DNA of 57,129 nt from Aliishimia sp045106335 (GCA_045106335.1 JBGCEM010000056.1:1-57129); one strand, 5' to 3'; positions 41,501-50,011 are shown, counted from the stretch's first letter. Notes: generated from the letters alone by a model not told the origin. Numbers and translations are program-made.

Positions 41501-42027
41501 CGTTGATACAGCCCAGAGATCCCAGCGGCCTCTTCTAAAATTCGTCGACGCGCCTTTGGCTTTGCGTTAATCAATTCTGAGATCTGGCCCTGACGCACCA
41601 AGGCTGGTGAATGTGCGCCAGTCGACGCATCCGCAAACAGCATCTGAACGTCGCGTGCGCGCACGTCTTTGCCATTCGTTTTATACGCACTTCCCACATC
41701 CCGGGTAATCCTGCGCACGATGTCTAAAGTGTCGAGATCGTTGAAACCCGCTGGTGCCAGCCGGTCTGAATTATCGATATGCAAGGAAACTTCGGCAAAA
41801 TTGCGGGCCGGGCGGGTGGCTGCGCCGGCAAAAATGACGTCTTCCATCCCTCCGCCACGCATAGCCTTTGCCCGTGTTTCCCCCATGACCCAACGCAACG
41901 CTTCCAACAAATTGGACTTTCCACAGCCGTTAGGCCCCACGACACCGGTCAGACCATCCGCAATGATCAAATCTGTCGGGTCCACAAAGCTTTTAAAACC
42001 AGTCAGGCGAAGTTTGGAAAATCGCAC
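38572..42027 (-). CDS. smc: Chromosome segregation protein SMC
   Basis: The 1151-residue condensin ATPase organises and segregates the chromosome with ScpA and ScpB. The start is GTG at 42027 after AAGGAA, giving RFSKLRLTGFKSF at the N-terminus. The Walker A is GPNGCGKSN at residues 31-39. Two long coiled coils rich in Ala, Glu, Arg flank a hinge near residues 490-640. The C-terminal head has LSGGEQTLTALALIFAVF and Walker B PICVLDEVDAPLDDANV. Length is standard. It is divergent from the GntR regulator. Confidence 0.97.
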   Translation of the reverse strand: MRFSKLRLTGFKSFVDPTDLIIADGLTGVVGPNGCGKSNLLEALRWVMGETRAKAMRGGGMEDVIFAGAATRPARNFAEVSLHIDNSDRLAPAGFNDLDTLDIVRRITRDVGSAYKTNGKDVRARDVQMLFADASTGAHSPALVRQGQISELINAKPKARRRILEEAAGISGLYQRRHEAELKLKGAETNLVRVDDVLEQLGHQLAQLARQVRQAARYREIGAGLRRAEGMLLYRRWREAEDARGVAEEELRARLLVASQTEARLREAVKALSTAEETLPGLREEEAIAAALAQRLAVQRDSLIEQEERATDLIATLSKRVIQLSRDIDREAELNADAENTIEQLDWEACEISKANEGFADTLNAATQAAAEAAQVLQDREADLGQQTEDVARLSARHQSAARLAQDSRTTQRKAEAEALRAKAAMKTAETALETAATDFTTAAQAETKAADMAHQAEVDLKNADDARADAQAREADARAERSEASGELNALRAEAGALAKLVERDTAEGGQIVDSLNVKPGYEKALGAALADDLRAPIVGSDGPSGWAPMPRYDHDQPLPGNVQPLGLYVDVPNALRRRIAQIGVADVADAAALQSELKPGQRLVSTEGDLWRWDGFRAWAEDAPSAAALRLQQLNRLEELKQSLEHAGVRAEAAEQAHEALKLRLQEASVADGEARHARKQADKMVAEASRALSRAEADRTLAQGKLESLGLAVRRHEDEAMAARQQVTDAEAALNTLEDLTDARTAIEDLRMTVEAARITMMSRRAALDEERRTGEARTKRTQEISKELSGWKHRLVTASARSSELIERRDVSETELEQAQVAPADIASRRDALLQELKQAEARKAAASDALSVGESTRRSASETERDAERLASDAREARARAEARVEAARETTSAAAERIAEEHQVTPNQLLTHLETTPDDIPGSDTLEADVNRLKRQRDALGAVNLRAEEDAKEVQDEYDTLKREQGDLEEAIKTLRTAIANLNKEGRERLLTAFEQVNSNFSLLFRHLFAGGEANLVMVESDDPLEAGLEIMCQPPGKKLSTLSLLSGGEQTLTALALIFAVFLANPAPICVLDEVDAPLDDANVTRFCDLLDEMCRQTDTRFLIITHHAVTMARMDRLFGVTMQEQGVSQLVSVDLKKAETLVA

Positions 42028-42174
42028 GGGTATGATTCCTTTAGTGCCCGCACATTTGGCCAAGTCTCAAAGTCCAAGTCAATCGACAGACACCATAACC
42101 TGAAGCACTTCGGCGGTTATCCACAACATATTGCCCAAGTGACAGATACCTGAACCCGTTTCGCACATTGTCAG

Positions 42175-42187
42175 TTGGTCGCACCGG
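42175..42187. promoter_or_regulatory. Candidate FadR/PdhR-type operator
   Basis: TTGGTCGCACCGG matches the TTGGT-N3-ACCAA pattern bound by PdhR/LldR type regulators at eight of ten fixed positions, 38 bases before the GntR start codon. Confidence 0.4.
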
Positions 42188-42225
42188 TCATATAAACTTA
42201 CCAATTCTAATCTCTACGAGACGTT

Positions 42226-42987
42226 ATGCCATTCCGACCCGTCAAAGCCGAAAAGCTGTCCTTGGCCGTTGTCCGCCAGATTGAAGACCTCATTCTACGT
42301 GGTATCTTGCGTCCAGGAGAACGCTTACCATCGGAAAGAGACCTTGCAGAGCGCTTCGACGTCTCGCGCCCTTCGCTACGCGATGCGCTTGGACACCTTC
42401 AAGACAACGGACTCGTATCTTCCAAAGCAGGCGCCGGAATCTATGTCGGGGATGTCTTGGGTTCGGCATTTTCTCCGGCACTTCAAGATCTAATGTCGCG
42501 CCATGAAACAGCTGTAGACGACTATTTGGCATTCCGACGAGACATGGAAGGTCTAGCCGCCGCCCGAGCAGCACAAACCGGATCGGCTACAGATCTGGCA
42601 GTTGTCAATTCAGTGTACGAACAAATGGTAAGTGCACATCAAAAACGCGACAAAGACCGTGAGGCCGCCTTGGACGCGCAGTTCCACATGGCGATTGTTG
42701 AGGCCAGTCACAATGTCATCATGCTTCACATGATGCGGTCGATGTATGAATTGTTGCAGTCCGGTGTTTTTTACAATCGCCAAGTCATGTTTGGACAATC
42801 CACAACACGGGATATCTTGCTAGAACAGCACAGAGACATCAACATCGCGTTACAAGCAAAAGATCCACAGCAAGCGCGCAACGCCGTCGAAACCCACTTG
42901 GACTATGTTCGAAAGTGCTTAAGGGACAGCCGCCGCGCGGAAGCGAATGAAAATATTGCCCGCTTAAGGCTCGATCACCAAGGTTAA
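42226..42987 (+). CDS. GntR family transcriptional regulator, FadR/FCD subgroup
   Basis: A 253-residue regulator. The winged HTH runs residues 10-75 with ILRGILRPGERLPSERDLAE, then RFDVSRPSLRDALGHLQDNG, and the C-terminal FCD domain carries metal-site residues in AALDAQFHMAIVEASHN and LLEQHRDINIALQAKD. FCD regulators of the PdhR/LldR type sense carboxylates such as pyruvate, lactate or glycolate. The glc genes 9 kb away are possible targets, by inference only. It is divergent from smc. Confidence 0.92.
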   Translation: MPFRPVKAEKLSLAVVRQIEDLILRGILRPGERLPSERDLAERFDVSRPSLRDALGHLQDNGLVSSKAGAGIYVGDVLGSAFSPALQDLMSRHETAVDDYLAFRRDMEGLAAARAAQTGSATDLAVVNSVYEQMVSAHQKRDKDREAALDAQFHMAIVEASHNVIMLHMMRSMYELLQSGVFYNRQVMFGQSTTRDILLEQHRDINIALQAKDPQQARNAVETHLDYVRKCLRDSRRAEANENIARLRLDHQG

Positions 42988-43014
42988 GATCGGAAACTGT
43001 TTCGGACGCGGGAC

Positions 43015-43032
43015 GCATTGCATAAGCAATGC
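43015..43032. terminator. Small hairpin after the GntR gene
   Basis: GCATTGC and GCAATGC pair perfectly around ATAA, 28 bases after the GntR stop codon. Confidence 0.4.
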
Positions 43033-43065
43033 ATCTTATACACCCTGGCTTAGACTAATACAAAT

Positions 43066-43099
43066 AATGCCCTGCCACGCTGCGCGTTCTCAGGGCATT
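43066..43099. terminator. Hairpin between converging GntR and atpF
   Basis: AATGCCCTG and CAGGGCATT are perfect 9-base arms around a 16-base loop. It should act as terminator for the F0 operon on the minus strand and possibly for the GntR gene. Confidence 0.65.
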
Positions 43100-43143
43100 A
43101 AAGATATTGTAGTCTTCTATTAAAGGCAGGGGGACGCTGTAAA

Positions 43144-43710
43144 TCAGTGAAGCTTCGTTTCCACCAGCCCAATTGCTTCGTCGATCAGACCCTTGCTGCT
43201 TGCATCAGTCATCTGTTTGGCAAGAACGTCCCGTGCAGCGGCGACGGCAATTGTCACTGCTTGGTCGCGCACTTCTTTGACGGCCGAGCTTTGTGCACTT
43301 GCTATCTGCTCTTCTGCAGCAGCGACACGGCGCTCAATAGATGCTTTCAGATCCTCTTTCGCCTGATTTGCAGCGCTTTGGGCGTCTTCTTTTGCTTGCG
43401 CGACTATGCGGTCCGCCTGGGCTTGAACGTCTTTTTGCTTGCGCTCGTATTCCGCCAACAAGGACTTGGCTTCTTCTTGCAATGCCTTCGCCTCTTGGAT
43501 TTCGGCCGAGATATCATCGGCGCGCTTGTCCAAAAGTCCCATGATCATAGTCGGCACTTTGAAATAGAATAAGACGCCCAAGAACAACAGGAATGCAATC
43601 AAGACAACAAAGTCAGAATTCCCCAGCGAAAAGAACGGACCTTTGGCAGCCAAGGCAGGGCTTGCGATGCCCAACGACAGCACCGCCGCACTTATGATAC
43701 GCGTCATCAT
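43144..43710 (-). CDS. atpF: F0F1 ATP synthase subunit b
   Basis: The 188-residue subunit forms the peripheral stalk. A hydrophobic N-terminal region (AAVLSLGIASPALAAK resembles a signal segment, then DFVVLIAFLLFLGVLFYFKV) anchors it, followed by a long charged helix with DKRADDISAEIQEAKALQEE. Start is the ATG at 43710 after AAAGGG; a GTG at 43719 overlaps the b' stop. Last gene in the F0 operon. Confidence 0.94.
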   Translation of the reverse strand: MMTRIISAAVLSLGIASPALAAKGPFFSLGNSDFVVLIAFLLFLGVLFYFKVPTMIMGLLDKRADDISAEIQEAKALQEEAKSLLAEYERKQKDVQAQADRIVAQAKEDAQSAANQAKEDLKASIERRVAAAEEQIASAQSSAVKEVRDQAVTIAVAAARDVLAKQMTDASSKGLIDEAIGLVETKLH

Positions 43711-43715
43711 TGAGT

Positions 43716-44270
43716 TCACCCTTTCATGCGTGCAGCAACAGCAGAAGTTACAGACTTTGCGTCTGCTTTTCCACCCAAGGCCGTCACAATGTCCTGCGCC
43801 GTGTCATTTGCGACGTCTTTGACGCTGTCCAATGCTCCGGCACGGATAGCAGCAATCGCCTGTTCAGACTCGGCAGTCCGCGCGGAAATCTCTGCGTCAG
43901 CTTTTTCTATGGCCAGGTCTAGATCTTTTTGAATGGCCGCCCGCGTTTCAGCCGCAATCGTTTGCGCCTGCGCCCGGGCGTCGGCCAAAGCTTGGTTATA
44001 TGCCTGTTCAGCATCCGCCGCTTTGGACTTCATATCTTCGGAATTGGCAATCGCGTTTGTGATCGTGCCCTGACGTTCTGCCAAAATCGCAGCAATCCGA
44101 GGCAGCGCAATCCGCGACAGCACAAAGTAGATGACCGCCAAAGTGACAATCAGCCAGAAGATTTGGTTGCCGAACCAGTCGGCGCACAGTTGTGGCATGC
44201 CAACGGCGCTGCCTCCTGCATCCACACATGCACCAGCGCTGTGATCTGCCCCGTGTGTTTCGGTAGCCAT
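43716..44270 (-). CDS. atpG: F0F1 ATP synthase subunit b'
   Basis: A 184-residue second b-type subunit, typical of Rhodobacteraceae and phototrophs, which pairs with b in the stalk. A membrane segment IFWLIVTLAVIYFVLSRIALP at the N-terminal third precedes a long alanine-, glutamate-rich helix. GGAGA lies upstream. The gene symbol atpX or atpF' is also used. It is between atpE and atpF. Confidence 0.92.
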   Translation of the reverse strand: MATETHGADHSAGACVDAGGSAVGMPQLCADWFGNQIFWLIVTLAVIYFVLSRIALPRIAAILAERQGTITNAIANSEDMKSKAADAEQAYNQALADARAQAQTIAAETRAAIQKDLDLAIEKADAEISARTAESEQAIAAIRAGALDSVKDVANDTAQDIVTALGGKADAKSVTSAVAARMKG

Positions 44271-44351
44271 TTTAGTATTCTCCTCGAACCGGTTTTACTA
44301 CCGGACGTCCTTTGTTCGGACGTCCGGCGCGTAAGGATGGCTCGGTCAGAT

Positions 44352-44588
44352 TTAGACCGCGAACATCAACAGCAAAGCAACGAGGAACGAAAAGATCCCC
44401 AGGGCTTCTGCAAACGCGATCCCGATGAACATTGTCGCAGTTTGACCTGCGGCGGCTGAAGGGTTGCGCAGGGCGCCGGCCAAGTAATTGCCAACGACAT
44501 TGCCCACACCACCAGCTGCGCCACCCATGCCGATGCATGCGAGACCCGCGCCGATGAATTTACCCATTTCTACGATATCGCCTTCCAT
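44352..44588 (-). CDS. atpE: F0F1 ATP synthase subunit c
   Basis: The 78-residue proteolipid starts at the ATG 44588 with AAGGAG nine bases upstream. Two membrane helices flank the polar loop ALRNPSAAAGQT. The proton-carrying acid is Glu61 in IGIAFAEALGIFSFLVAL. Ten or so copies form the rotor ring. A longer open frame upstream is not coding. Confidence 0.96.
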   Translation of the reverse strand: MEGDIVEMGKFIGAGLACIGMGGAAGGVGNVVGNYLAGALRNPSAAAGQTATMFIGIAFAEALGIFSFLVALLLMFAV

Positions 44589-44634
44589 GTGTTTTCTCCT
44601 TACGATGGAATTTCGAATGATTGTTGTCAGACCT

Positions 44635-45387
44635 TTAGTGGTGAGGATGCAGCGCATCCTTCAGATACACACAGGTCAGAATTGTGAATACATAAGCCTG
44701 GATAAAGGACACCAAGACCTCAAGCGCGTAAACAGCGGTGATTGCAGCGATTGAAATCGGCGCGATCGCAACGGCAGCTGCAAAGGCCGCGAATACTTTA
44801 ACCACCGCGTGGCCCGCCATCATGTTGCCCGCCAAACGAATAGAGTGACTGATCGGGCGCACGAAATACGAAATGACTTCGATAAGGGCCAAGATCGGAC
44901 GCAACGGCAGCGGAGCAGCAGATATCCAGAACATTTTCAGGAACGACGCGCCATGCAGCACGAAGCCCAAGATCGTCACCCCTAAAAACACCATCATCGC
45001 CATAACTGCGGTGACCGCGATGTGCGATGTGGTTGTGAACGCCATGGGCAACAGTCCCAGGAAGTTGGCGCAGAGCACGAACATGAACAATGTCATAATA
45101 TAAGGAAAGAAACGCACCGCGTCTTTACCGGCAACGTCTTCAACCATCTTGTAGATAAAGCCATAGGCCAGCTCGGCCACCGATTGACCGCGTCCTGGAA
45201 CGACTGCGCGCTTGGAAGTCGTCAGCACCAAAAGACCAACAATCGCCAACACGGACAAAGCCATCCACAAAGTGACGTTTGTAGGGGTGTACCAATGCAC
45301 CGCATCGCCGCCAAACAACGGTTTGACGATGAACTGATCCATTGGGTGGAAGACCAAACCGCCTTCTTCGCCGCCTTTTTCCGCCAT
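44635..45387 (-). CDS. atpB: F0F1 ATP synthase subunit a
   Basis: The 250-residue membrane subunit provides the proton half-channels. The essential arginine is Arg184 in ISHSIRLAGNMMAGH. FFPYIMTLFMFVLCANFLGL, then LLPMAFTTTSHIAVT, are characteristic. It is the second gene of the F0 operon, two bases after atpI. Confidence 0.97.
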   Translation of the reverse strand: MAEKGGEEGGLVFHPMDQFIVKPLFGGDAVHWYTPTNVTLWMALSVLAIVGLLVLTTSKRAVVPGRGQSVAELAYGFIYKMVEDVAGKDAVRFFPYIMTLFMFVLCANFLGLLPMAFTTTSHIAVTAVMAMMVFLGVTILGFVLHGASFLKMFWISAAPLPLRPILALIEVISYFVRPISHSIRLAGNMMAGHAVVKVFAAFAAAVAIAPISIAAITAVYALEVLVSFIQAYVFTILTCVYLKDALHPHH

Positions 45388-45389
45388 TT

Positions 45390-45713
45390 TCAGGCCCCTT
45401 CATCTTTCGCGGCATCAGCCGCTTCATGTTCTTTCTGAAGCTCTTTGGCCGTACGCATCATAACGTTGATGCCCGCAGCCAGCCCCAGCAATGTAAACAG
45501 CACCAGGAAGATGGGAAGTGTTCCCAGCAGGCGATCCAGCCCGTACCCGATACCAAAGCCGATCAACAAACCGACCACCATTTCCAACACCATTCGCCAA
45601 CCCGCGTGGGCCTGGGAGTAGTGCTCTTCCACGTGGGGTGTGTCGTCTTGCTGCGCTGCCTTGAGCGCTTTGAGACGGGTATCCAAGTCAGCCATACGTT
45701 GGTCTGGGGACAT
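45390..45713 (-). CDS. atpI: AtpI-type protein of the F0F1 operon
   Basis: A 107-residue protein from the ATG at 45713 (AGGGTG upstream); an in-frame ATG at 45755 gives 121. Two hydrophobic segments, VLEMVVGLLIGFGIGYGLDR and LPIFLVLFTLLGLAAGINVM, fit AtpI/AtpZ, proposed to help assemble the c ring or transport Mg. It is the first gene of the F0 operon. Confidence 0.86.
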   Translation of the reverse strand: MSPDQRMADLDTRLKALKAAQQDDTPHVEEHYSQAHAGWRMVLEMVVGLLIGFGIGYGLDRLLGTLPIFLVLFTLLGLAAGINVMMRTAKELQKEHEAADAAKDEGA

Positions 45714-45895
45714 GCCTACACCCTGTGCGTGGTTGTCGTTTGGATAAGCTGGCATCCCCCATGAGTCAATGCACTGAAAAGCCAGCGTTGGATTATCTTA
45801 ACTATTTGTTTTATTGAGTTTATTTTGCTAAGTGAAGATGTGGGTTCAGTGTGTCGCAAGTCACGATTGAGGCATTTGGCGCGTTTTTGGCATTT

Positions 45896-45907
45896 AACCA
45901 AATGGTT
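45896..45907. promoter_or_regulatory. Palindrome in atpI-arsR divergent gap
   Basis: AACCA and TGGTT flank AA in a perfect 12-base palindrome, 86 bases before the ArsR start. ArsR proteins bind such dyads; assignment is a guess. The whole gap of about 280 bases otherwise holds only the two promoters. Confidence 0.3.
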
Positions 45908-45993
45908 GACCTTCGCGTACAGAGAAACTTAATCCTGTCCTATAAGCGGCGTGTCGTTTCGTTGGATGCACCAGTCTGTTATGAAGGTCACAG

Positions 45994-46338
45994 ATGAGCC
46001 TTGCCCTTGATATTATTTTCGCCGCACTTGCGGATCCAACCCGCCGTCAAATTCTGATGATGCTGTTGGAAGACGATATGGCAGTTACCGATGTTGCCGA
46101 TCCATTTGAGATGTCTTTGGCCGCTATTTCGAAACATTTGGGTGTGCTGACGCGCGCAGGGCTGATCACACAAGAGCGTCGCGGCCGCGTGAAGTGGTGC
46201 AAGCTTGACCCAGATGCTTTGCGCGATGCGTCGATTTGGATGCAGAGTTTTGGTCAGTTTGAAGCTGTGCATCTGGACGCATTTGAAAAGTTTTTGCAGC
46301 GCGAGGATCTACAAGACGTGGATCCGACATCTGACTGA
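45994..46338 (+). CDS. ArsR family transcriptional regulator
   Basis: The 114-residue winged-HTH protein has FAALADPTRRQILMMLLEDD, then MSLAAISKHLGVLTRAGLIT and the wing QERRGRVKWCKL. There is no CxC metal motif, so it belongs to the non-metal ArsR group, often paired with SRPBCC proteins, though none is here. It is divergent from atpI and converges on the DMT exporter. Confidence 0.9.
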   Translation: MSLALDIIFAALADPTRRQILMMLLEDDMAVTDVADPFEMSLAAISKHLGVLTRAGLITQERRGRVKWCKLDPDALRDASIWMQSFGQFEAVHLDAFEKFLQREDLQDVDPTSD

Positions 46339-46517
46339 GCGTTTGACGTTTTTTTCGGCTGGCGGACATGAACCGCACTTGTTCAAAACACACCTCTTTA
46401 CACTTCGATCCATGCCCTGCGCATAACTTTGACTTTTAGCGGCTTGAGCGCAGTGGGAAAGGTTATCGCCGGTTCCCCCTGGTCGAATGAAGAACGCAAT
46501 CAGACGCGCAGTCTGCG

Positions 46518-47399
46518 TTACGTATGAACAGGATGGGGATCTTCGCGCAACAACAGAACCAGGGCCAAGACCGTAAGTGCAATTCCGCCCAGAACAAGGC
46601 CCGCGGGCACTCCACGCCCCAGTATGGCCTCCCACATGATGACCCAAGTGGGTGTAAGATAGGTGTAGGCCATGACTTTTGCTGCTGGCAGATGCATTGT
46701 GGCAAATTGCAAAAGAACGAAGGTCATGGCGCTGGCGAAAACTGCCAAATATGCGAGTGTTATCCAAACAATGGTAGGAAGTTCACCCCAAGCTATTGCG
46801 CGCAATTCCGACCAAGCAAAGACAGTTAGCAACAGCCCGCCAGCCACAAGCATTCCCAAGGTAAAAACAACAGCGGGCTCGCCGCGATTAAGCTTGCGCA
46901 CCATAGGCGTGTAGATTGCGTGCGCCACACAGCCAAAGAAATAGATCAGTTCGCCCCGACCTAAGTCAAGCTGACGCGCGGCGTTCAAATCTCCGCGAAA
47001 GATCACCCACAGCGCTCCGGTGGCTCCTATTGCCAACGCGGCGGCCATGCGCATGGACAAAATTTGTGACAGCAAAAGCCAACCAAAACCCGCAGCCAAG
47101 ATCGGCGTGAGTGTAAAAACTGCTGCGGCGCTTACAGCTGGTGCTGTTTTTAGGCCTTCGAACATAAGAACAAAGTAGGTGGCAAACAAACCACCCAACA
47201 CCAGATAGCGCCAAGGTGCACGCACAGCAGATCGTGGAATACCCGTTGTGGCCAAAGCTGCAATTAAAATCACAGCGGCAGCCAGCCAAAACCGCACAGC
47301 ATTCAAAGCAGAGGGCGCTATTTCATTTGCAGCCATAGCCCCAAGTGAAAAGCTGCCCGCAACCAACGCTGAAAAAGAGAGCATCGCAAAATGCCCCAT
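46518..47399 (-). CDS. DMT family transporter (EamA domains)
   Basis: The 293-residue exporter has ten predicted membrane segments in two EamA repeats: the first from GHFAMLSFSALVAGSFSLGA, the second around YFFGCVAHAIYTPMV and VLLQFATMHLPAAKVMAYTY. Such proteins export amino acids or metabolites. Start ATG 47399 lies 12 bases after the LysR stop, so the two are co-transcribed. The substrate is unknown. Confidence 0.87.
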   Translation of the reverse strand: MGHFAMLSFSALVAGSFSLGAMAANEIAPSALNAVRFWLAAAVILIAALATTGIPRSAVRAPWRYLVLGGLFATYFVLMFEGLKTAPAVSAAAVFTLTPILAAGFGWLLLSQILSMRMAAALAIGATGALWVIFRGDLNAARQLDLGRGELIYFFGCVAHAIYTPMVRKLNRGEPAVVFTLGMLVAGGLLLTVFAWSELRAIAWGELPTIVWITLAYLAVFASAMTFVLLQFATMHLPAAKVMAYTYLTPTWVIMWEAILGRGVPAGLVLGGIALTVLALVLLLREDPHPVHT

Positions 47400-47410
47400 G
47401 GTTGCTGGGC

Positions 47411-48289
47411 TTAAATGTCCCAACTTTTTGCCTCGGATTTTAAATGAGTCAGGAACGCTTGGACTTTGGTGGTGCGATGTAAATCCACATGGGTCACCAG
47501 CCAAAGCGGGCCAGACCATTCATCTTTGGGCGGAATGACTTCGACCAAGTTGGGATCTTTGCGGGCCTCGACCACTGGCATAAATCCGATCCCAGCACCG
47601 GCGCGAATGGCAGCATCCATGGACCAACTGTCCGCACCACGAAATCGGATTGCAGTTTCTGGCACGCGCGCGCGCAACCAACGAGAGAACGGGGCGCGAC
47701 TGTCTTCACGGTCATGAGCGACAAAGCGATGTTGCGCCAACTCAGCTTCATTTGCAGGCAAGCCATGCGTGTCAATGTAACTTTGCGCGGCGTACATACC
47801 CACCCGTTGACGAAAAAACGGCTGAACAACATTGTCGGGTTGTTCAGGGGCGTTGCCCGCACGAATGGCGACATGTGCCTCGCCATATTCTAGCCGAAAC
47901 ACCCGATCACCCGTCAAAAACCGGATGATTATATCGGGGTAAAGATCTTGGAAGCTTTGCAAAATTGGCGCGAGCAAGGGGGAAAAAGACACAAGCGACG
48001 TGATCACCAACTCGCCCGAGACGCCCGCGCCCTGCCCTTTGATCCGCCCTTCAAGCTGCGCGAATTGCTCGTCAGTGGTTTGTGCGACGCGCAATAGATC
48101 CTGACCGGCCTCAGTTGCAGTATACCCACGTGCGTGCCGTTGGAACAGTTTGGCCCCAAGCCGTTGTTCTAACGCGTCTATATGGCGGATAACGGTCGCA
48201 TGATGCACACCCAAAACATCCGCAGCGCCGCTAACCGTACCCAACCGCGCCACGTGAAACGCAGTGCGGATTTCATCCCAATTTTCCAT
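47411..48289 (-). CDS. LysR family transcriptional regulator
   Basis: A 292-residue regulator from ATG 48289. The HTH is at residues 4-60 (MENWDEIRTAFHVARLGTVS, AADVLGVHHATVIRHIDALE), and the C-terminal effector domain is typical, with GELVITSLVSFSPLLAPILQ and AIRAGAGIGFMPVVEARKD. It is upstream of the DMT exporter and likely controls it. Confidence 0.92.
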   Translation of the reverse strand: MENWDEIRTAFHVARLGTVSGAADVLGVHHATVIRHIDALEQRLGAKLFQRHARGYTATEAGQDLLRVAQTTDEQFAQLEGRIKGQGAGVSGELVITSLVSFSPLLAPILQSFQDLYPDIIIRFLTGDRVFRLEYGEAHVAIRAGNAPEQPDNVVQPFFRQRVGMYAAQSYIDTHGLPANEAELAQHRFVAHDREDSRAPFSRWLRARVPETAIRFRGADSWSMDAAIRAGAGIGFMPVVEARKDPNLVEVIPPKDEWSGPLWLVTHVDLHRTTKVQAFLTHLKSEAKSWDI

Positions 48290-48386
48290 GGTGCCCTTTG
48301 TGCAAATTTCCACACACCCAGCATTGTAGCCTAGTTATGTTCGAATTCACAAACTCAAAGGATTACGATCAGAGCGAAATGCCGGG

Positions 48387-48593
48387 TTATTTCGTTCCGT
48401 TTGAGCTGTTGGTCGCAGCGGCAATCGTCAAGAGCGCCGAGGCGCGCACAGGGCTGGCCACCCGCAGGCTGCCAGAAGCGCCCGTTCCCGAGCTTGTTGC
48501 GATTGTGAAAGGAGTCGTGGCGACGGACAACCCGTTGGCCAAGGCCGGCGTAGTCAGAGCGATCAGGGCAAGGGCAACACATGCAGTCTTCAT
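48387..48593 (-). CDS. Small secreted hypothetical protein
   Basis: A 68-residue protein with a clear signal peptide (KTACVALALIALTTPALA, cleavage after ALA) and a 49-residue mature part rich in Ser, Ala and Thr. TAGGAG lies six bases before the ATG at 48593. A longer frame on the opposite strand (48298-48606) is judged a shadow. Function is unknown. Confidence 0.6.
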   Translation of the reverse strand: MKTACVALALIALTTPALANGLSVATTPFTIATSSGTGASGSLRVASPVRASALLTIAAATNSSNGTK

Positions 48594-48713
48594 AACGAAC
48601 TCCTAAAAATCATGCTTACTATTAAGTTAAACTTGACTACCATATGTGGAAAATTTGAGTCAATGAAACCGCAACTCAATCCAAGGAGATGGTTAACGCG
48701 GATAGGGACGGTG

Positions 48714-49919
48714 TTATGCGTCGCTTTCGTCCGTCGTTTTGCGATCCGCCCGCCAAATCACGCCCGCCAGGTACAGACCAATACCAGACAGCAGCAACAT
48801 CAATCCCAGCAACATCGCAATCCCATTGTTCGCCGTCAAAACCGCACCCGTCACTTGCGTCAAGGCGGCCCCAATCGCGACAATCAACGCCCCGCCCAAA
48901 CCGGACGCACTTCCCGCTAAATCTTGGCGGACCGACATGGACCCAGCGCGGGCCGAAGGCGTGGTCATCCCATTTCCAACCCCAGCCGTGATTGCCGCAA
49001 CGAATATCAAAAACGGGTGAAACAGCCCCAAAGAATACGCCAACAACACGATACCAATGCCCGCCACAGGCACACTGCGCCCCAGCAGGATCATACGTGC
49101 CGTTCCCATACGCCGTGATAATTGCCCCGCCAGAAAACTGCCCGCAAAAAACCCAAGGGTAATTGAGCCAATCCCCAACCCTAAGACGGCCGGCGATAGG
49201 CCCAGAATGTCAGTTCCCACGAAAGGCGCCCCCGCAACGAACACATAAAATGCGCCAATTCCGCAAGACATCACCCCCGCATAAGCCCAGAACATCCGGT
49301 TCTTCAGCAAATCAGGATAGGCCCGCAGCTGGTGCGCAAACGTGCTGTGGCGCTGCGTATTCGTTTCGCCCGCATCCCAATAACACAGGGCAAACAGCGC
49401 AAGTCCCAACCCAGCATATACCCAAAAGATAGCACGCCAACCGAAGATTTGGTCTAAAATCCCACCGACTGACGGGCCCAACATCGGGGCAATCGCCATG
49501 GCCATCGCCAGATATCCAAGCCGGCTGGCAGCGTCTTCGGCGCCGTAAACGTCCCGCACCATCGCTGCACTCACGACGGATCCAGCCGCAATCGCTGCTT
49601 GCAGGGTTCGAAATATCAAGAAAATCCACAAGGATTGCGCCAAGGCCGCACCGATTGAGGCAACGACAAACACAGCTGTAGCCCACAGAATTACCGGCCG
49701 ACGCCCAAACCGATCCGATGCAGGCCCTAAGACCAAAAACAAGGCTGCATTTACTGCTAAAAATCCGGATACTGCGATACTGGTTTGTGCATAGCTCGCA
49801 TCAAAATCTTGGGCGATTGCCGACAAAGACGGCGCGATCATATTGAATGACAGCACGGACAGGGACGTCATAAATGCGAGCGTTAAGAACCGTGGTGGGG
49901 ATTGCGAGAGCAGTGACAT
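48714..49919 (-). CDS. MFS multidrug exporter, Bcr/CflA type
   Basis: The 401-residue transporter has twelve hydrophobic segments and the MFS motif GPASDRFGRRPVILWA near residue 62. FMTSLSVLSFNMIAPSLSAI and AMAMAIAPMLGPSVGGILDQ place it in the drug/H+ antiporter (DHA1, Bcr/CflA) group. The start is ATG 49919; upstream extension is not coding. It stands alone. Confidence 0.9.
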   Translation of the reverse strand: MSLLSQSPPRFLTLAFMTSLSVLSFNMIAPSLSAIAQDFDASYAQTSIAVSGFLAVNAALFLVLGPASDRFGRRPVILWATAVFVVASIGAALAQSLWIFLIFRTLQAAIAAGSVVSAAMVRDVYGAEDAASRLGYLAMAMAIAPMLGPSVGGILDQIFGWRAIFWVYAGLGLALFALCYWDAGETNTQRHSTFAHQLRAYPDLLKNRMFWAYAGVMSCGIGAFYVFVAGAPFVGTDILGLSPAVLGLGIGSITLGFFAGSFLAGQLSRRMGTARMILLGRSVPVAGIGIVLLAYSLGLFHPFLIFVAAITAGVGNGMTTPSARAGSMSVRQDLAGSASGLGGALIVAIGAALTQVTGAVLTANNGIAMLLGLMLLLSGIGLYLAGVIWRADRKTTDESDA

Positions 49920-49983
49920 GGCGTGCCTGAATGGAACATCGTGCCAGTGTTTCGTGTCTGAACCGCGCCCGCAAGCACGAAAG

Positions 49984-50011
49984 CGGCCCAAACCCACATA
50001 GGCTTGGGCCG
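49984..50011. terminator. Strong hairpin between hsp20 and the MFS gene
   Basis: CGGCCCAA and TTGGGCCG are perfect 8-base arms around a 12-base loop. On the minus strand it follows hsp20 by about 115 bases; no T run. Confidence 0.5.

Noticed and set aside
38572..42027. Many open frames antisense to smc
   Set aside because: They are shadows of the Ala/Arg/Glu-rich coiled coil and lack ribosome sites or domains.
48298..48606. 102-residue plus-strand frame
   Set aside because: It is antisense to the small secreted protein, which has both a signal peptide and a good ribosome site; this frame has neither.
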